Made by a program: the position numbers and the translations under genes. Shown one piece after another: positions 1 to 8,264 of a stretch of DNA of 64,000 nt. The stretch comes from Paenibacillus glucanolyticus NBRC 15330 (GTDB lineage Bacteria > Bacillota > Bacilli > Paenibacillales > Paenibacillaceae), in the NCBI RefSeq assembly GCF_004000885.1, contig NZ_BIMC01000006.1:1-64000 (forward strand), written 5' to 3'. Under the pieces are notes generated by a model that searched no databases, was not told the DNA's origin, and was given only the letters and a program-made list of their open reading frames with translations. The first letter of the stretch is position 1. Each line of letters begins with the position of its first letter.

Positions 1-127
1 TTTACTTTTTGCTCGCAATTGGGGGATCTATCGGACACACGATAGGGTTGGGCCGGGTTGTATCCGGACCTCAGATCCGCTATTTTTACTTTTTGCTCGC
101 AATTGGGGGATCTATCGGACACACGAT
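1..127. repeat. 43-bp direct repeat, two perfect copies
   Basis: Positions 1-43 and 85-127 are identical (they start tttactttttgctcgc and end with gacacacgat). The copies are offset by 84 bp. The sequence between them contains the GGAC...GATCCG words that recur in this intergenic stretch, and an inverted repeat taacgga/tccgtta follows at 175-195. It has no coding sense and looks like an intergenic repeat family element that continues upstream of the window. Confidence 0.85.
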
Positions 128-302
128 CCGTTAAATTGCGGATATCACGTAAAATGAGGGGCTAATTCGATGAATAACGGATCTCTGGTCCGTTAGTGTT
201 AAAGAAAAGGTGGTTTTGGTCAAAATAAGGTCCGCTGAGTCCGCTAAAATTGAAGTAACTAGTCAGTGCCTTATAAAGTAACGCTCGAAAGAAAGTACAA
301 GC

Positions 303-397
303 TCGTATGCAAAACTCGAACGTATGCTAAACCTTGAACGTATGCTAAACCTCGAATGTATGCTAGACCTTGCTCAAATGTATGCCCCAACGCATGC
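303..397. repeat. short tandem repeat, GTATGC units
   Basis: The word GTATGC recurs at 305, 322, 340, 358 and 380, within units such as CTCGAACGTATGCTAAAC. Spacing is 17, 18, 18 and 22 bp and drift increases toward the right. There are no spacers, so it is not a CRISPR array. It lies just downstream of the doxX terminator. Confidence 0.8.
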
Positions 398-406
398 CAG
401 AACAAA

Positions 407-440
407 AACAGCCCGGCTTGATTGCTCAAGTCGGGCTGTT
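407..440 (-). terminator. intrinsic terminator of first doxX gene
   Basis: A 14-bp stem (407-420 with 427-440, one G-T pair) has the loop attgct. On the minus strand it is followed by a T-rich run (401-406 read in reverse). It sits 58 bp after the stop codon of the minus-strand doxX gene. Confidence 0.8.
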
Positions 441-498
441 AATCAATAGGTTAGATCCTTTAAGTTTTAGTTGCTTACTATATTAAGCCGTTTGTTTT

Positions 499-1020
499 TT
501 AGCGGTGTAGGGGTGTTGCCGTCGCCTTGGTTGTTTTGTGCGTTACTTTGTTCCACAGGCCGCGAAGGTAGGGGAGTACCCAACGGTCGAGACCGATTTT
601 ACCGGCATTGGCTGCTGCGACGATGATCAGTACCTCTAGCAGTAACATTTGGGCGTTGGTGCTCACCGTGCCCGAAAAGAGGAACGCGGCATTCATGACA
701 AGTCCCATCAGTGCGGCGAAGGTAGTGAAGGTACCAAGGATCAGCCCGACCCCTACGAGGAACTCGCCCATCGGTATGATGAAGTTGAAGATTTTCACGC
801 CTGGCAGTGCTGCATGTTCCAGGAATGCTGCCCACCAGCCTTGCACGGCTGGATGATCTCCGGTTGCCTTGGCAATCGCGCCTTGCAGGAACCCGCCTGC
901 TTCAAAACCGCCCGTCAATTTCCCCCAGCCTGCGACCATCCACTCATAACCGATGTAGACCCGAATGAAGGTCAGAAGCCACATTGCAATTTTGTTTGTT
1001 CTCAGCCAGTTGTTAAACAT
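499..1020 (-). CDS. DoxX family membrane protein (paralogue 1)
   Basis: This is a 173-aa DoxX-family protein with about four hydrophobic segments: near residues 10-30, a long hydrophobic stretch about 70-110 containing GEFLVGVGLILG, and 112-140. The family motif GYEWMVAGWGKLTGG is present near residues 24-38. DoxX proteins are small inner-membrane proteins tied to redox and thiol stress or to terminal oxidases; the substrate is not known. The ATG at 1020 was chosen because AAGGAG lies 8 bases before it; a GTG three codons upstream lacks this spacing. It is nearly identical to the copy at 3144-3680, including the upstream regulatory region, so this is a recent duplication. A terminator follows at 407-440. 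Confidence 0.85.
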   Translation of the reverse strand: MFNNWLRTNKIAMWLLTFIRVYIGYEWMVAGWGKLTGGFEAGGFLQGAIAKATGDHPAVQGWWAAFLEHAALPGVKIFNFIIPMGEFLVGVGLILGTFTTFAALMGLVMNAAFLFSGTVSTNAQMLLLEVLIIVAAANAGKIGLDRWVLPYLRGLWNKVTHKTTKATATPLHR

Positions 1021-1140
1021 ATAAACCACTCCTTAAAAGTATGATTTCTTTTTTATGAAAGCTTCCTTGCTGGTTCTCGGATGTGTTGAAGTTGTGCGCT
1101 GGTGTTGATTTAGGAAGATGATCATCTCTTTCATGTCTTT

Positions 1141-1190
1141 ATTATAAGTGAAATAAATCACAATATATGTGATAAAAATCACATTTGTGA
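1141..1190 (-). promoter_or_regulatory. promoter with FNR/CRP-type operator of doxX1
   Basis: On the minus strand there is a perfect TATAAT at 1146-1141 without a recognisable -35 box. TGTGA-N6-TCACA spans 1168-1183 and its centre is 41.5 bp upstream of the start point expected from the -10 box (1134). That is the class II activator position of CRP/FNR proteins. Additional half sites TCACA (1158) and TGTGA (1186) flank it. The same half-site array occurs upstream of doxX3. B. subtilis Fnr uses this type of site, so induction under low oxygen is the likely logic (inference). Confidence 0.7.
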
Positions 1191-1229
1191 TTAATATCAT
1201 AAAAAATAATCATCTTGGGGAAATGGAAG

Positions 1230-1800
1230 CATGTGCAGGAGTAAGAGTATGAGAACTCAAGAGCAGTAGGATAGAGGAGTAGGAGTGGAGAGCAGTCGGT
1301 ATACAGGATGGAGCGCAGATGTAGAAAGTAAGTGAAGATGCAGAATGTTGGTGTGCAAAGGGCAGTAGTAGGAGGGAGCATGAGCCGGTGCAGAAGTGTG
1401 GAGGAATAGTAGGAATAGAGTAGAGGCCAGTAAGCAGAATGAAGTTCAAATGTAGAAACTAGTCGAAGGAGCAGGGAGTTAATGTGCTTAGGGCAGTGTC
1501 AGGAATTGTACATGAGCGAACAGGGCAGCGGTGTACAGGAAGATGATTAGGGGAGCTGTATGTTGGATGAAGTTAGATGTAGAAAGTACTTGAAGGTGAT
1601 GTGCAAGGTAAGGGAGCAGGAAATTGGTGTGCAAAGGGCAGTGGCAAGAGTGCGGATGAGTAAGGCGGTAGTGTAGAGGAATAGGATTAGGGACAACCGT
1701 ACGTAGGATGAAGTGTAGATGTAGCAAACGTATGTGAAGGTGCTTGAAGTTGGTGTGCTAGGCAGTGGCAGGAGTGCGCTCATTAGCAGGAGTAAGCAGG
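1230..1800. repeat. degenerate tandem repeat, about 125-145 bp units
   Basis: The stretch is purine-rich on the plus strand and has no supported gene. Landmark words recur in the same order. GATGTAGAAAGTA-like words occur near 1318, 1450, 1573 and 1716. TTGGTGTGCAAAGGGCAGT-like words occur near 1350, 1476, 1625 and 1750. The unit is thus about 125-145 bp, present about four times and strongly diverged. The sequence from 1800 to 2350 is similar in texture (GCAGGAGCAAG, AAGCTGG words), but I see no clear unit or gene there. Confidence 0.65.
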
Positions 1801-2357
1801 AAGTCGTAAGTTGTGGGTGCATATGTGCAGAAATAGTCTAACATGTGAATGCGGTATACATATAGATCAAGGGTCGTACGGAGAGGAAGGATTGCCTGAT
1901 AAGATACGGATGACCGGGATGGAATGCCGCAGTCACCCGTTGGTGTGAGTGGAGCACGAAGCTGTTCCGTACTGTGCCTCAACTAATGAGCAGAACAATT
2001 GCGTATCAACACAGCAGGAGCAAGCTCCCAGGCTCCAAGTAAGAGAAAGAGCGGGTACTTAAGCTAAGGAGTAGGCGTAATGATCAGAACGACTGCATTT
2101 TCCAGTCTAGCAGGAGCAGTACATTCATGTTTTAAGCTGGCAAAGAAGTGGTTCACTGCTGTAAGCGACAGAGGGGAAAAGCCCGGATAATATACTTAAA
2201 ATCAAGCGAATGAGTCGACTCAGACAGCAGAGGAGCCAAGCGCCACCTGATCGAGGAAAAAGATAACCACATTAAAGCTGGAGTTAAGCTGGTATTACGG
2301 AACCTATTGATTTTGTTCTGCTGTATGCCATTAGTGCTCCATCGGGACTCCTGCTAC

Positions 2358-2882
2358 TCAGACTGTTTGCTTCTGAAGAGCAGAGGGATCGCTGCTGATT
2401 TTGACCCGGCGTGTGAATTTCTCCTGGAGATATGGCATAAGCCAGCGGTCAATACCGATCTTGCCGCCATTGGCAGCTGCGAGAATAATGAGGAATTCAA
2501 GCAGCAGGAGCTGACCATTGATACTGATGGAGCCCGAGAACAGGAACGCAGAGTTCATCACAAGCCCCATAAGTGCCGCGAACGCGGTAAACGTGCCGAG
2601 GATCAGACCGAGCCCAACGAGAAATTCACCAAGCGGAACGATAATGTTGAACCATTTGACGCCCGGCAGTGCGGCATGCTTCAGGAATACGGCCCACCAA
2701 TCCTGAACCGCGGGTTGTTCTCCTGTAGATTTGGCAATCGCCCCTTGCATAAATCCGCTTGCATCAAAGCCTCCCGTTAACTTGCCCCAGCCTGCCGTCA
2801 ACCACTTATACCCGACATACACCCGGATGACCGTCAGCAGCCACATTGCGATTTTGCTTGATTGCAACCATTGAATAAACAC
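2358..2882 (-). CDS. DoxX family membrane protein (paralogue 2)
   Basis: This 174-aa DoxX protein is more diverged than the other two copies. It keeps GYKWLTAGWGKLTGG near residues 25-40 and the same hydrophobic pattern. The start is set at GTG 2882, which aligns with the ATG starts of the paralogues and has GGAGGAG 8 bases upstream; the ATG at 2909 would place the Shine-Dalgarno inside the gene. It lies between the two near-identical doxX copies but lacks their TGTGA operator array and instead has an 18-bp palindrome upstream. Membrane protein; substrate unknown. Confidence 0.85.
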   Translation of the reverse strand: MFIQWLQSSKIAMWLLTVIRVYVGYKWLTAGWGKLTGGFDASGFMQGAIAKSTGEQPAVQDWWAVFLKHAALPGVKWFNIIVPLGEFLVGLGLILGTFTAFAALMGLVMNSAFLFSGSISINGQLLLLEFLIILAAANGGKIGIDRWLMPYLQEKFTRRVKISSDPSALQKQTV

Positions 2883-3028
2883 CAGCACCACTCCTCCATG
2901 AATAATCATTCTCTTTTTTGTTTTCAGATTTTTGCAAATTTGAAATTCGTTAAAGCGATGATAGCCGAAAAAAACAGCGACGATCTATTTAATGTCGTCT
3001 CTAATCAAATTATTCATATTTGCAAAAA

Positions 3029-3046
3029 ACTGTATTTAAATACAGT
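3029..3046. promoter_or_regulatory. 18-bp perfect palindrome upstream of doxX2
   Basis: ACTGTATTTAAATACAGT is a perfect 18-bp palindrome, 147 bp upstream of the doxX2 start. A second inverted repeat (gacga at 2979 and tcgtc at 2995) lies between it and the gene. The form suits a dimeric repressor of MarR or similar type; no such regulator gene is adjacent. Confidence 0.45.
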
Positions 3047-3090
3047 ATTCGCGTAAGGTGCGATTTGGCCTGGGTTCTTGGCATGAAAAA

Positions 3091-3123
3091 AAGATGACGG
3101 GAACCGACAGTTCCCATCATCTT
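3091..3123 (-). terminator. intrinsic terminator of doxX3
   Basis: A 14-bp stem (3091-3104 with 3110-3123, one mismatch) has the loop cgaca. On the minus strand it is followed by seven T residues. It is placed 20 bp after the stop codon of the minus-strand doxX3. Confidence 0.85.
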
Positions 3124-3143
3124 TTCTATTGAATCAGACTATG

Positions 3144-3680
3144 TTAAGCTGTGCGCTTTTTAAAATTTGTTGTCGTTGTTTCAGGCTCGCTGGCGCGGTG
3201 CGTAATCCGGCCCCATACACCGCGGAGGTAAGGGAGTACCCAACGGTCAAACCCGATTTTACCGGCATTAGCAGCGGCGACGATGACCAGTACTTCAAGC
3301 AGCAGCATCTGGGCGTTGGTGCTTACTGTACCCGAGAAGAGGAACGCGGCGTTCATGACCAGTCCCATCAGTGCGGCGAAGGTGGTGAAGGTACCGAGGA
3401 TCAGTCCGAGACCGACCAGGAATTCACCGAGTGGGATGATGAAGTTAAACAGGTTCACGCCCGGCAGTGCCGCATGTTCGAGGAACGCTGCCCACCAGCC
3501 TTGTACCGCCGGGTGATCGCCGCTTGCGTTGGCAATCGCGCCTTGCAGGAAACCTCCGGCATCAAAGCCGCCGGTTAGTTTACCCCAGCCTGCCGTCATC
3601 CACTCGTATCCGAGGTAGACCCGAATGATGGTCAGCAGCCACATTGCTAATTTGTTTGTTCTCAGCCAGTTGTTAAACAT
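3144..3680 (-). CDS. DoxX family membrane protein (paralogue 3)
   Basis: This 178-aa DoxX protein is nearly identical to the copy at 499-1020 (same N-terminus MFNNWLRTNK and same GYEWMTAGWGKLTGG motif). The C-terminal tail is longer and differs. The start ATG 3680 has AAGGAG 8 bases upstream. The upstream 150 bp are shared with doxX1, including the operator array, which shows that gene and promoter were duplicated together. Small integral membrane protein of unknown substrate; a redox or oxygen-linked role fits the predicted FNR-type control. Confidence 0.85.
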   Translation of the reverse strand: MFNNWLRTNKLAMWLLTIIRVYLGYEWMTAGWGKLTGGFDAGGFLQGAIANASGDHPAVQGWWAAFLEHAALPGVNLFNFIIPLGEFLVGLGLILGTFTTFAALMGLVMNAAFLFSGTVSTNAQMLLLEVLVIVAAANAGKIGFDRWVLPYLRGVWGRITHRASEPETTTTNFKKRTA

Positions 3681-3788
3681 ATAAACCACTCCTTAAGTGA
3701 GTTTTTGATTTTTGGTTGATTGCTGTGTTTCCGATGTCGATGTTGTGGGTTCTTGTTGTCTAGAAGTGATCACCTTCTCTATGTCTTT

Positions 3789-3840
3789 ATTATAAGTGAA
3801 AATATTCACAATATATGTGATAAATATCACAAAGTTGTGA
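3789..3840 (-). promoter_or_regulatory. promoter with FNR/CRP-type operator of doxX3
   Basis: TATAAT (3794-3789, minus) and TGTGA-N6-TCACA at 3816-3831 are centred 41.5 bp from the predicted start (3782), the same geometry as at doxX1. Flanking half sites TCACA (3806) and TGTGA (3836) are also conserved in order. Confidence 0.7.
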
Positions 3841-4163
3841 ACGTTCCAGAATAAGCACTGGGTAAGAATATGACAAACATGAAGACTAAGGCAATTGGTG
3901 AAGAATCTTGGCACAGATTGGTAGGGATAACGATTGTCAATGGTGAAAGTACGATGACACAATCAAATGTGATTTATAAAAAGACTCCTGAATTTAATAA
4001 TTTAGCACATTATTGTTATCTGTTTAGAGATAGTACTTCCCAATATAGAGAATGGCTCTTAACGTGGAATTATTACGGTCTAGTGTTTAAAAGTGCTAGC
4101 TAACATCAAATACAAGAGGTTGTAATAGCACGTTCTATATCTAAAGTTGTCAAGACAGTAACA

Positions 4164-4207
4164 ATAAAATAAACTAACTACATGTTCATGTAGTTAGTTT
4201 ATTTTAT
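4164..4207. terminator. 21-bp hairpin just upstream of a gene start
   Basis: A perfect 21-bp stem (4164-4184 with 4187-4207) has a 2-base loop. The 3' arm is T-rich, so it could terminate upstream transcription, but it ends 2 bases before the GGAGGGAG ribosome binding site of the next gene and may also act in its leader. From 3841 to 4163 I see no convincing gene. Confidence 0.6.
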
Positions 4208-4225
4208 AAGGAGGGAGAATGAATA

Positions 4226-4675
4226 ATGACTATTAAAAAAAAGTACATAAAGGTCTTTCTATTTTTTCTCTTTATAATATTGATTATTGGGACAATTTAT
4301 TATTTTCGCCCACAAAGTGCGAACGACGTGTTTGAATTGAAAAACGTGGAGAAAATAAATTTTAATGTAAGATTTGATGAAATTAAAGATAGTAAGTTTT
4401 TAAATACTGAAATTAGTGGAGAAGATGCAGATTATTTTATCCATTTATTAGAACTCTCCAAGTACCGAAGAGTTTTAGGTGGGACGAATATTCAAAGTCA
4501 AACAAATGCATATGATATCGTAATAGTTAATAAGTCAAACAATTATTCAATTGTGATTAATGATAGAGGCTATGTAGTTGTTGAAGTTAGTAATAATGAG
4601 AAAAAATATAAGATCTTAAGTTCAAGAAGCGACACACTGATAAAATTAATAGACGATATGCTAATGACTAAATAG
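4226..4675 (+). CDS. small membrane-anchored or secreted protein, unknown
   Basis: This is a 149-aa protein of unknown function. Residues 9-27 form one hydrophobic segment after a Lys-rich start, so it is an N-terminally anchored or exported protein; no lipobox Cys is visible. The rest is a polar, AT-rich-coded domain. It shares layout and scattered residues with the protein at 56977-57417 (KIN.., E..KYRR.LGG.NI versus E.TKYTRSLGNKNI, YNYTIEINEKG versus YSIVINDRG), so the two are distant paralogues. Ribosome binding site GGAGGGAG. Base composition is much more AT-rich than the genes to the right. Confidence 0.75.
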   Translation: MTIKKKYIKVFLFFLFIILIIGTIYYFRPQSANDVFELKNVEKINFNVRFDEIKDSKFLNTEISGEDADYFIHLLELSKYRRVLGGTNIQSQTNAYDIVIVNKSNNYSIVINDRGYVVVEVSNNEKKYKILSSRSDTLIKLIDDMLMTK

Positions 4676-4906
4676 TTTTCTCTCTATATTAGTATTGGCT
4701 TAAAGTACACTTAAATGTCTAAAGCTTCATATTCTGTTTGTACCATCTTGCAGTCTAATACTGGCATGTTTAATATTCTCACTATCTCATTGAGGTGCAG
4801 CATGAATGAGAAGTAAGTCATTTTAGAAATTACTGAAAAAAGAAGCTAACACCTTACTAAGTATGAAAAAATGCTAATACGTGGGAGGATAAATGCACGC
4901 ATCAGA

Positions 4907-4932
4907 AGTCGCGGATACCGCGGCTTTTTTTA
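4907..4932 (+). terminator. intrinsic terminator
   Basis: The stem is agtcgcgg (4907-4914) with ccgcggct (4918-4925) around the loop ata, followed by seven T. It ends transcription coming from the left before the YerB-like gene. The rest of 4676-5170 has no supported gene. Confidence 0.8.
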
Positions 4933-5170
4933 TAGCTCACGTCAAGAACTTATACTTGTTTGCTAGATAATCCATTCCTCGTAATCCGAAAATAATAGCC
5001 AACTCCGTGAAGGAGATTCATGAGCCGATTGTATCCCTTCTTTATACAGACAAATCACGGATCTTGTGATTAAATGTAAATTAAAGTTGAAACGTCGGTT
5101 GGAAATTTCCGGTAAAAGGGTTGGAATATTAGGGTAATAAGTAACGGGAGCGTTCATAGGGGGAAACAAT

Positions 5171-6301
5171 ATGCTTAGCAAAGGGTCTTTGTCTTTCAAG
5201 AGGTTCGCATGGAGGACGAGCTTGTTGTCGATTGCGGCTGTACTGCTGCTGTCAGCATGCAATGGGGATAAGAAGGCGGAGCCTGCTCCGACACCGGAGG
5301 TGGAGGCTCCAATGGAGCAGCCGGCAGAAGAAACGCAGGAGAATACGTCTTCTCCTTATCACGCACCTCTGACGGGATTGCCGTTAGAAGCGTCACTGAC
5401 GCAGAGGCCGCTGGCCGTTATGATCAATAACGCACCAGCCGCTAGGCCGCAGTCGGGTCTGGGACAAGCGGATATGGTATATGAAGTTCTGGCGGAGGGA
5501 GGAATCACGAGACTGATCGGCATCTTTCAAAGCCAGTCTGGGATCGAGGAGATCGGACCGATTCGCAGTATCCGCCCTTATCTGATTAATCTGGGCGAGA
5601 GCTATGGCGGCGTTCTTGTGCATGCAGGAGGCAGCCCTGAAGCTTATACGATCATTCAACAGCAGCGCAAGCAGGACATGGATGAGATCGGAAATGCAGG
5701 GGCCTATTTCTGGAGAGCCAACAACCGCAAAGCTCCGCATAATTTGTATTCCAGCGACGAGAAGCTCCGCGAAGGAGCGGCCAAGCTCAATTACGGCAAC
5801 GATGTGCAGGTGCCGCAGTATACGTTCTATCCGGAGACGATTGCAACAAGCGGCGACGGGGCAGAGGGCACTGAACCCGTGGAGGGGGTTTCCGGCGAAC
5901 CCGCAGAGAAGGTCGAAATCAAATTTTTACTGGACAGCTATGTGGTGGATTATCAGTACGACGGCTCCTCGAATACGTACAAACGGTCGGTCAATGGATC
6001 GCCGCACGTGGATCTCAACGATAACGTACAGCTTGAGGCTGCGAATGTGATTGTCCTCGGGGCAGACCATAAGGTGCTGGATGATGTGGGCAGACTTGCC
6101 GTGAACGTGGAAGCCGGCGGGGAAGCGATGCTGTTCCAGCGTGGAGAGGTCATTACGGGCCAGTGGGCAAGAGCTGCGGGTGATGCGATCCGTTTTGTGA
6201 AGGACGGCAAGGAAGTGCCGCTGGTTCCGGGAACGACGTATTTCAACATTGTGCCGAATGCGCCTTCTTTTGAAAGCCATGTCACGATCTCGAATCCTTA
6301 G
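5171..6301 (+). CDS. yerB: YerB-like lipoprotein, DUF3048
   Basis: This is a 376-aa secreted lipoprotein. Residues 1-29 form a signal peptide ending in LLLSAC, with Cys30 as the lipid-modified residue. A Pro/Glu-rich linker (residues 31-60) follows, then the DUF3048 domain with PLAVMINNAPAARPQSGL and IGPIRSIRPYLINLG (about residues 77-135), and the C-terminal part with VPLVPGTTYFNIVP. Function in YerB proteins is not established; they sit at the outer face of the membrane. The ATG at 5171 has AGGGGGA 6 bases upstream. GC-rich codon use marks the return to core chromosome. Confidence 0.85.
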   Translation: MLSKGSLSFKRFAWRTSLLSIAAVLLLSACNGDKKAEPAPTPEVEAPMEQPAEETQENTSSPYHAPLTGLPLEASLTQRPLAVMINNAPAARPQSGLGQADMVYEVLAEGGITRLIGIFQSQSGIEEIGPIRSIRPYLINLGESYGGVLVHAGGSPEAYTIIQQQRKQDMDEIGNAGAYFWRANNRKAPHNLYSSDEKLREGAAKLNYGNDVQVPQYTFYPETIATSGDGAEGTEPVEGVSGEPAEKVEIKFLLDSYVVDYQYDGSSNTYKRSVNGSPHVDLNDNVQLEAANVIVLGADHKVLDDVGRLAVNVEAGGEAMLFQRGEVITGQWARAAGDAIRFVKDGKEVPLVPGTTYFNIVPNAPSFESHVTISNP

Positions 6302-6531
6302 GTCGCAAGTTCGGATAATGGACACGGTTTTGGGATAATTTGCACGCTTACGGAGATGTTAATAGGCAAGGGAAATGGAATGATATCCATACATTAACTT
6401 AGCTGTTGTTTTCTCACATTTTTGAGTGTTACTTTTCTATACACACCCTGCCATGGATGTGATAAGATATTCAAGGTTGTCTTATCTTTAAGGACGTTCG
6501 CGGCAATTTATCGAAAAAAGGGGTTAAGAGT

Positions 6532-7146
6532 ATGAAATTGAAGAAGAAGGATATATTCTTCCAAACACTGGAGAATATGGCCGATACGGTGGTACAAGCC
6601 GCAGATTATTTTTCGCAGCACGTTTCCAATCTTCAGGATGTGCTTGAATTTGCCAACGAAATGAAGAGATATGAGTCGCAGTGTGATACCTATACACATA
6701 CAATTATCACCGAGCTCAACAAAACGTTTATCACGCCAATCGAACGCGACGATATTATGGACCTGACAACCAGTTTGGACGATGTGATGGACGGACTGGA
6801 GGCTACGGCATCCCGATTCTATATGTATCAGTTGGGTAAACCTGATGAATACATGGTGCAGTTTGCGGAAATTCTGCGTCAATCGGCTTATGAAATCCAG
6901 AAAGCCATTCATTTGCTCTCCCAGAAAAAACTTCTGGCTATTCGTGAGTACACGATTCGCCTGAACGATCTGGAGAACCAAGGCGACGAACTGCTGCGCA
7001 TCAGCATCAAGGATCTGTTCGCTACGGTATCTGACCCGATTCTGCTGATCAAGAAAAAAGAGATTTACGAACGACTTGAGACAACCACGGACACCTGCGA
7101 AGACGTGGCTAATATGCTGGAATCCATCATTATGCGCAACTCGTAA
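6532..7146 (+). CDS. DUF47 family protein, phosphate transport accessory
   Basis: This 204-aa, all-helical, PhoU-like DUF47 protein has no membrane segment and many acidic residues typical of metal-phosphate binding helices (EMKRYESQCDTYTH, SLDDVMDGLEA). DUF47 proteins pair with PiT phosphate transporters and modulate them. The transporter gene follows after 14 bp, so the two form one operon. The ATG at 6532 has AAAAGGGGTT upstream. An inverted repeat gataaga/tcttatc (6461-6467 and 6480-6486) lies in the leader. Confidence 0.9.
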   Translation: MKLKKKDIFFQTLENMADTVVQAADYFSQHVSNLQDVLEFANEMKRYESQCDTYTHTIITELNKTFITPIERDDIMDLTTSLDDVMDGLEATASRFYMYQLGKPDEYMVQFAEILRQSAYEIQKAIHLLSQKKLLAIREYTIRLNDLENQGDELLRISIKDLFATVSDPILLIKKKEIYERLETTTDTCEDVANMLESIIMRNS

Positions 7147-7160
7147 GGGAGTCCTGAACT

Positions 7161-8150
7161 ATGGATACAACGATGGTAGTACTAGTAATTGTTGTTTTTT
7201 TGGCGCTTGCATTTGACTTCATTAACGGGTTCCATGATACGGCTAATGCCATAGCAACATCGGTATCAACCCGGGCTTTGAAGCCGCGTGCGGCAATTTT
7301 ACTTGCAGCCGGCATGAACTTTGTCGGTGCGATGATGTTTACCGGCGTTGCCAAGACGATAGGGGGCAGCGTGGCGGATCCCGCAGCACTGGACAACGGT
7401 CTGCAGGTTGTGATTGCAACCCTGCTGTCAGCGATTATCTGGAACCTGGTCACCTGGTGGTTTGGTTTGCCGTCATCTTCTTCCCATGCTCTGATCGGAG
7501 CTTTGGCAGGGGCGGTATTCGTTGGAGCGGGTAGTGATAAGCTGAATTATGGCGGATTTACCGATATTGTGCTTGCGCTCATCCTGTCACCCATTATCGC
7601 GTTTGTTATCGGTTATCTGGTGATGCAGCTGCTAAAAGTCATCTTTGCGAAACGCAGTCCGCATACGGTGAACAAAGGCTTCCGTACCATGCAGATTTTT
7701 ACCGCGGCACTGCAATCCTTCACGCACGGTACCAATGATGCACAGAAGGCGATGGGGATTATCACCTTTGCCCTGGTTACGTCAGGTCAACTGTCCGAGA
7801 TGGAAGTTCCATTCTGGGTTAAACTCTCTGCAGCTACGGCGATGGCCCTTGGGACCTCGGTAGGTGGCTGGAAGATCATCAAAACCATGGGCACGAAGAT
7901 TTTCAAAATCGAGCCGATCAACGGATTCGCCGCTGATTTCACGGGAGCATCCGTTATCTTTACGGCAACGCTGCTTCACTTGCCAATCAGTACGACGCAT
8001 GCGATCACATCGGCCATACTCGGGGTAGGTTCAGCGAAACGCTTCTCCGCTGTAAAATGGTCCCTGGCAGGACGTATTATTGTAACCTGGTTTATTACCA
8101 TTCCGATTACGGCTGTGCTGGCAGGCATCATATTTAAAATTCTTTTCTAA
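7161..8150 (+). CDS. pit: inorganic phosphate transporter, PiT family
   Basis: This is a 329-aa integral membrane protein with two internally repeated PiT signatures: FINGFHDTANAIAT near residues 20-33 and FTHGTNDAQKAMG near residues 190-202. GLPSSSSHALIGALAG and LPISTTHAITSAILG are the paired GxPxSxTH-type motifs. Low-affinity phosphate (metal-phosphate) uptake driven by ions is the known function of the family. It is in an operon with the DUF47 gene and is followed by a terminator at 8195-8222. Confidence 0.92.
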   Translation: MDTTMVVLVIVVFLALAFDFINGFHDTANAIATSVSTRALKPRAAILLAAGMNFVGAMMFTGVAKTIGGSVADPAALDNGLQVVIATLLSAIIWNLVTWWFGLPSSSSHALIGALAGAVFVGAGSDKLNYGGFTDIVLALILSPIIAFVIGYLVMQLLKVIFAKRSPHTVNKGFRTMQIFTAALQSFTHGTNDAQKAMGIITFALVTSGQLSEMEVPFWVKLSAATAMALGTSVGGWKIIKTMGTKIFKIEPINGFAADFTGASVIFTATLLHLPISTTHAITSAILGVGSAKRFSAVKWSLAGRIIVTWFITIPITAVLAGIIFKILF

Positions 8151-8194
8151 ACCAATTAATGCTACATTACACATAGATTATGGATAGTTGTGGG

Positions 8195-8222
8195 GCCAAT
8201 CAGGAATCGATTGGCTTTTTTT
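8195..8222 (+). terminator. intrinsic terminator after pit
   Basis: The stem is gccaatc (8195-8201) with gattggc (8209-8215), followed by seven T. Confidence 0.85.
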
Positions 8223-8264
8223 GTTCAAAGAAACAGCAGGTGCAGGGAAGGGGAGAATGCTAAC

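Noticed and set aside
303-397. CRISPR array
   Set aside because: The repeats are adjacent and degenerate, with no unique spacers and no cas genes nearby.
1142-1982. Several minus-strand frames of 74-91 codons
   Set aside because: They are low-complexity products (Leu/Ser/Thr/His/Pro) of the purine-rich repeat region and have no starts with Shine-Dalgarno sites.
3870-4103. 77-codon open frame on the plus strand
   Set aside because: No ribosome binding site, no recognisable protein, and it lies on the far side of the doxX3 operator region.
4893-4970. 25-codon frame with GGGAGG upstream
   Set aside because: It reads straight through the intrinsic terminator stem and T-run, so it would rarely be fully transcribed.
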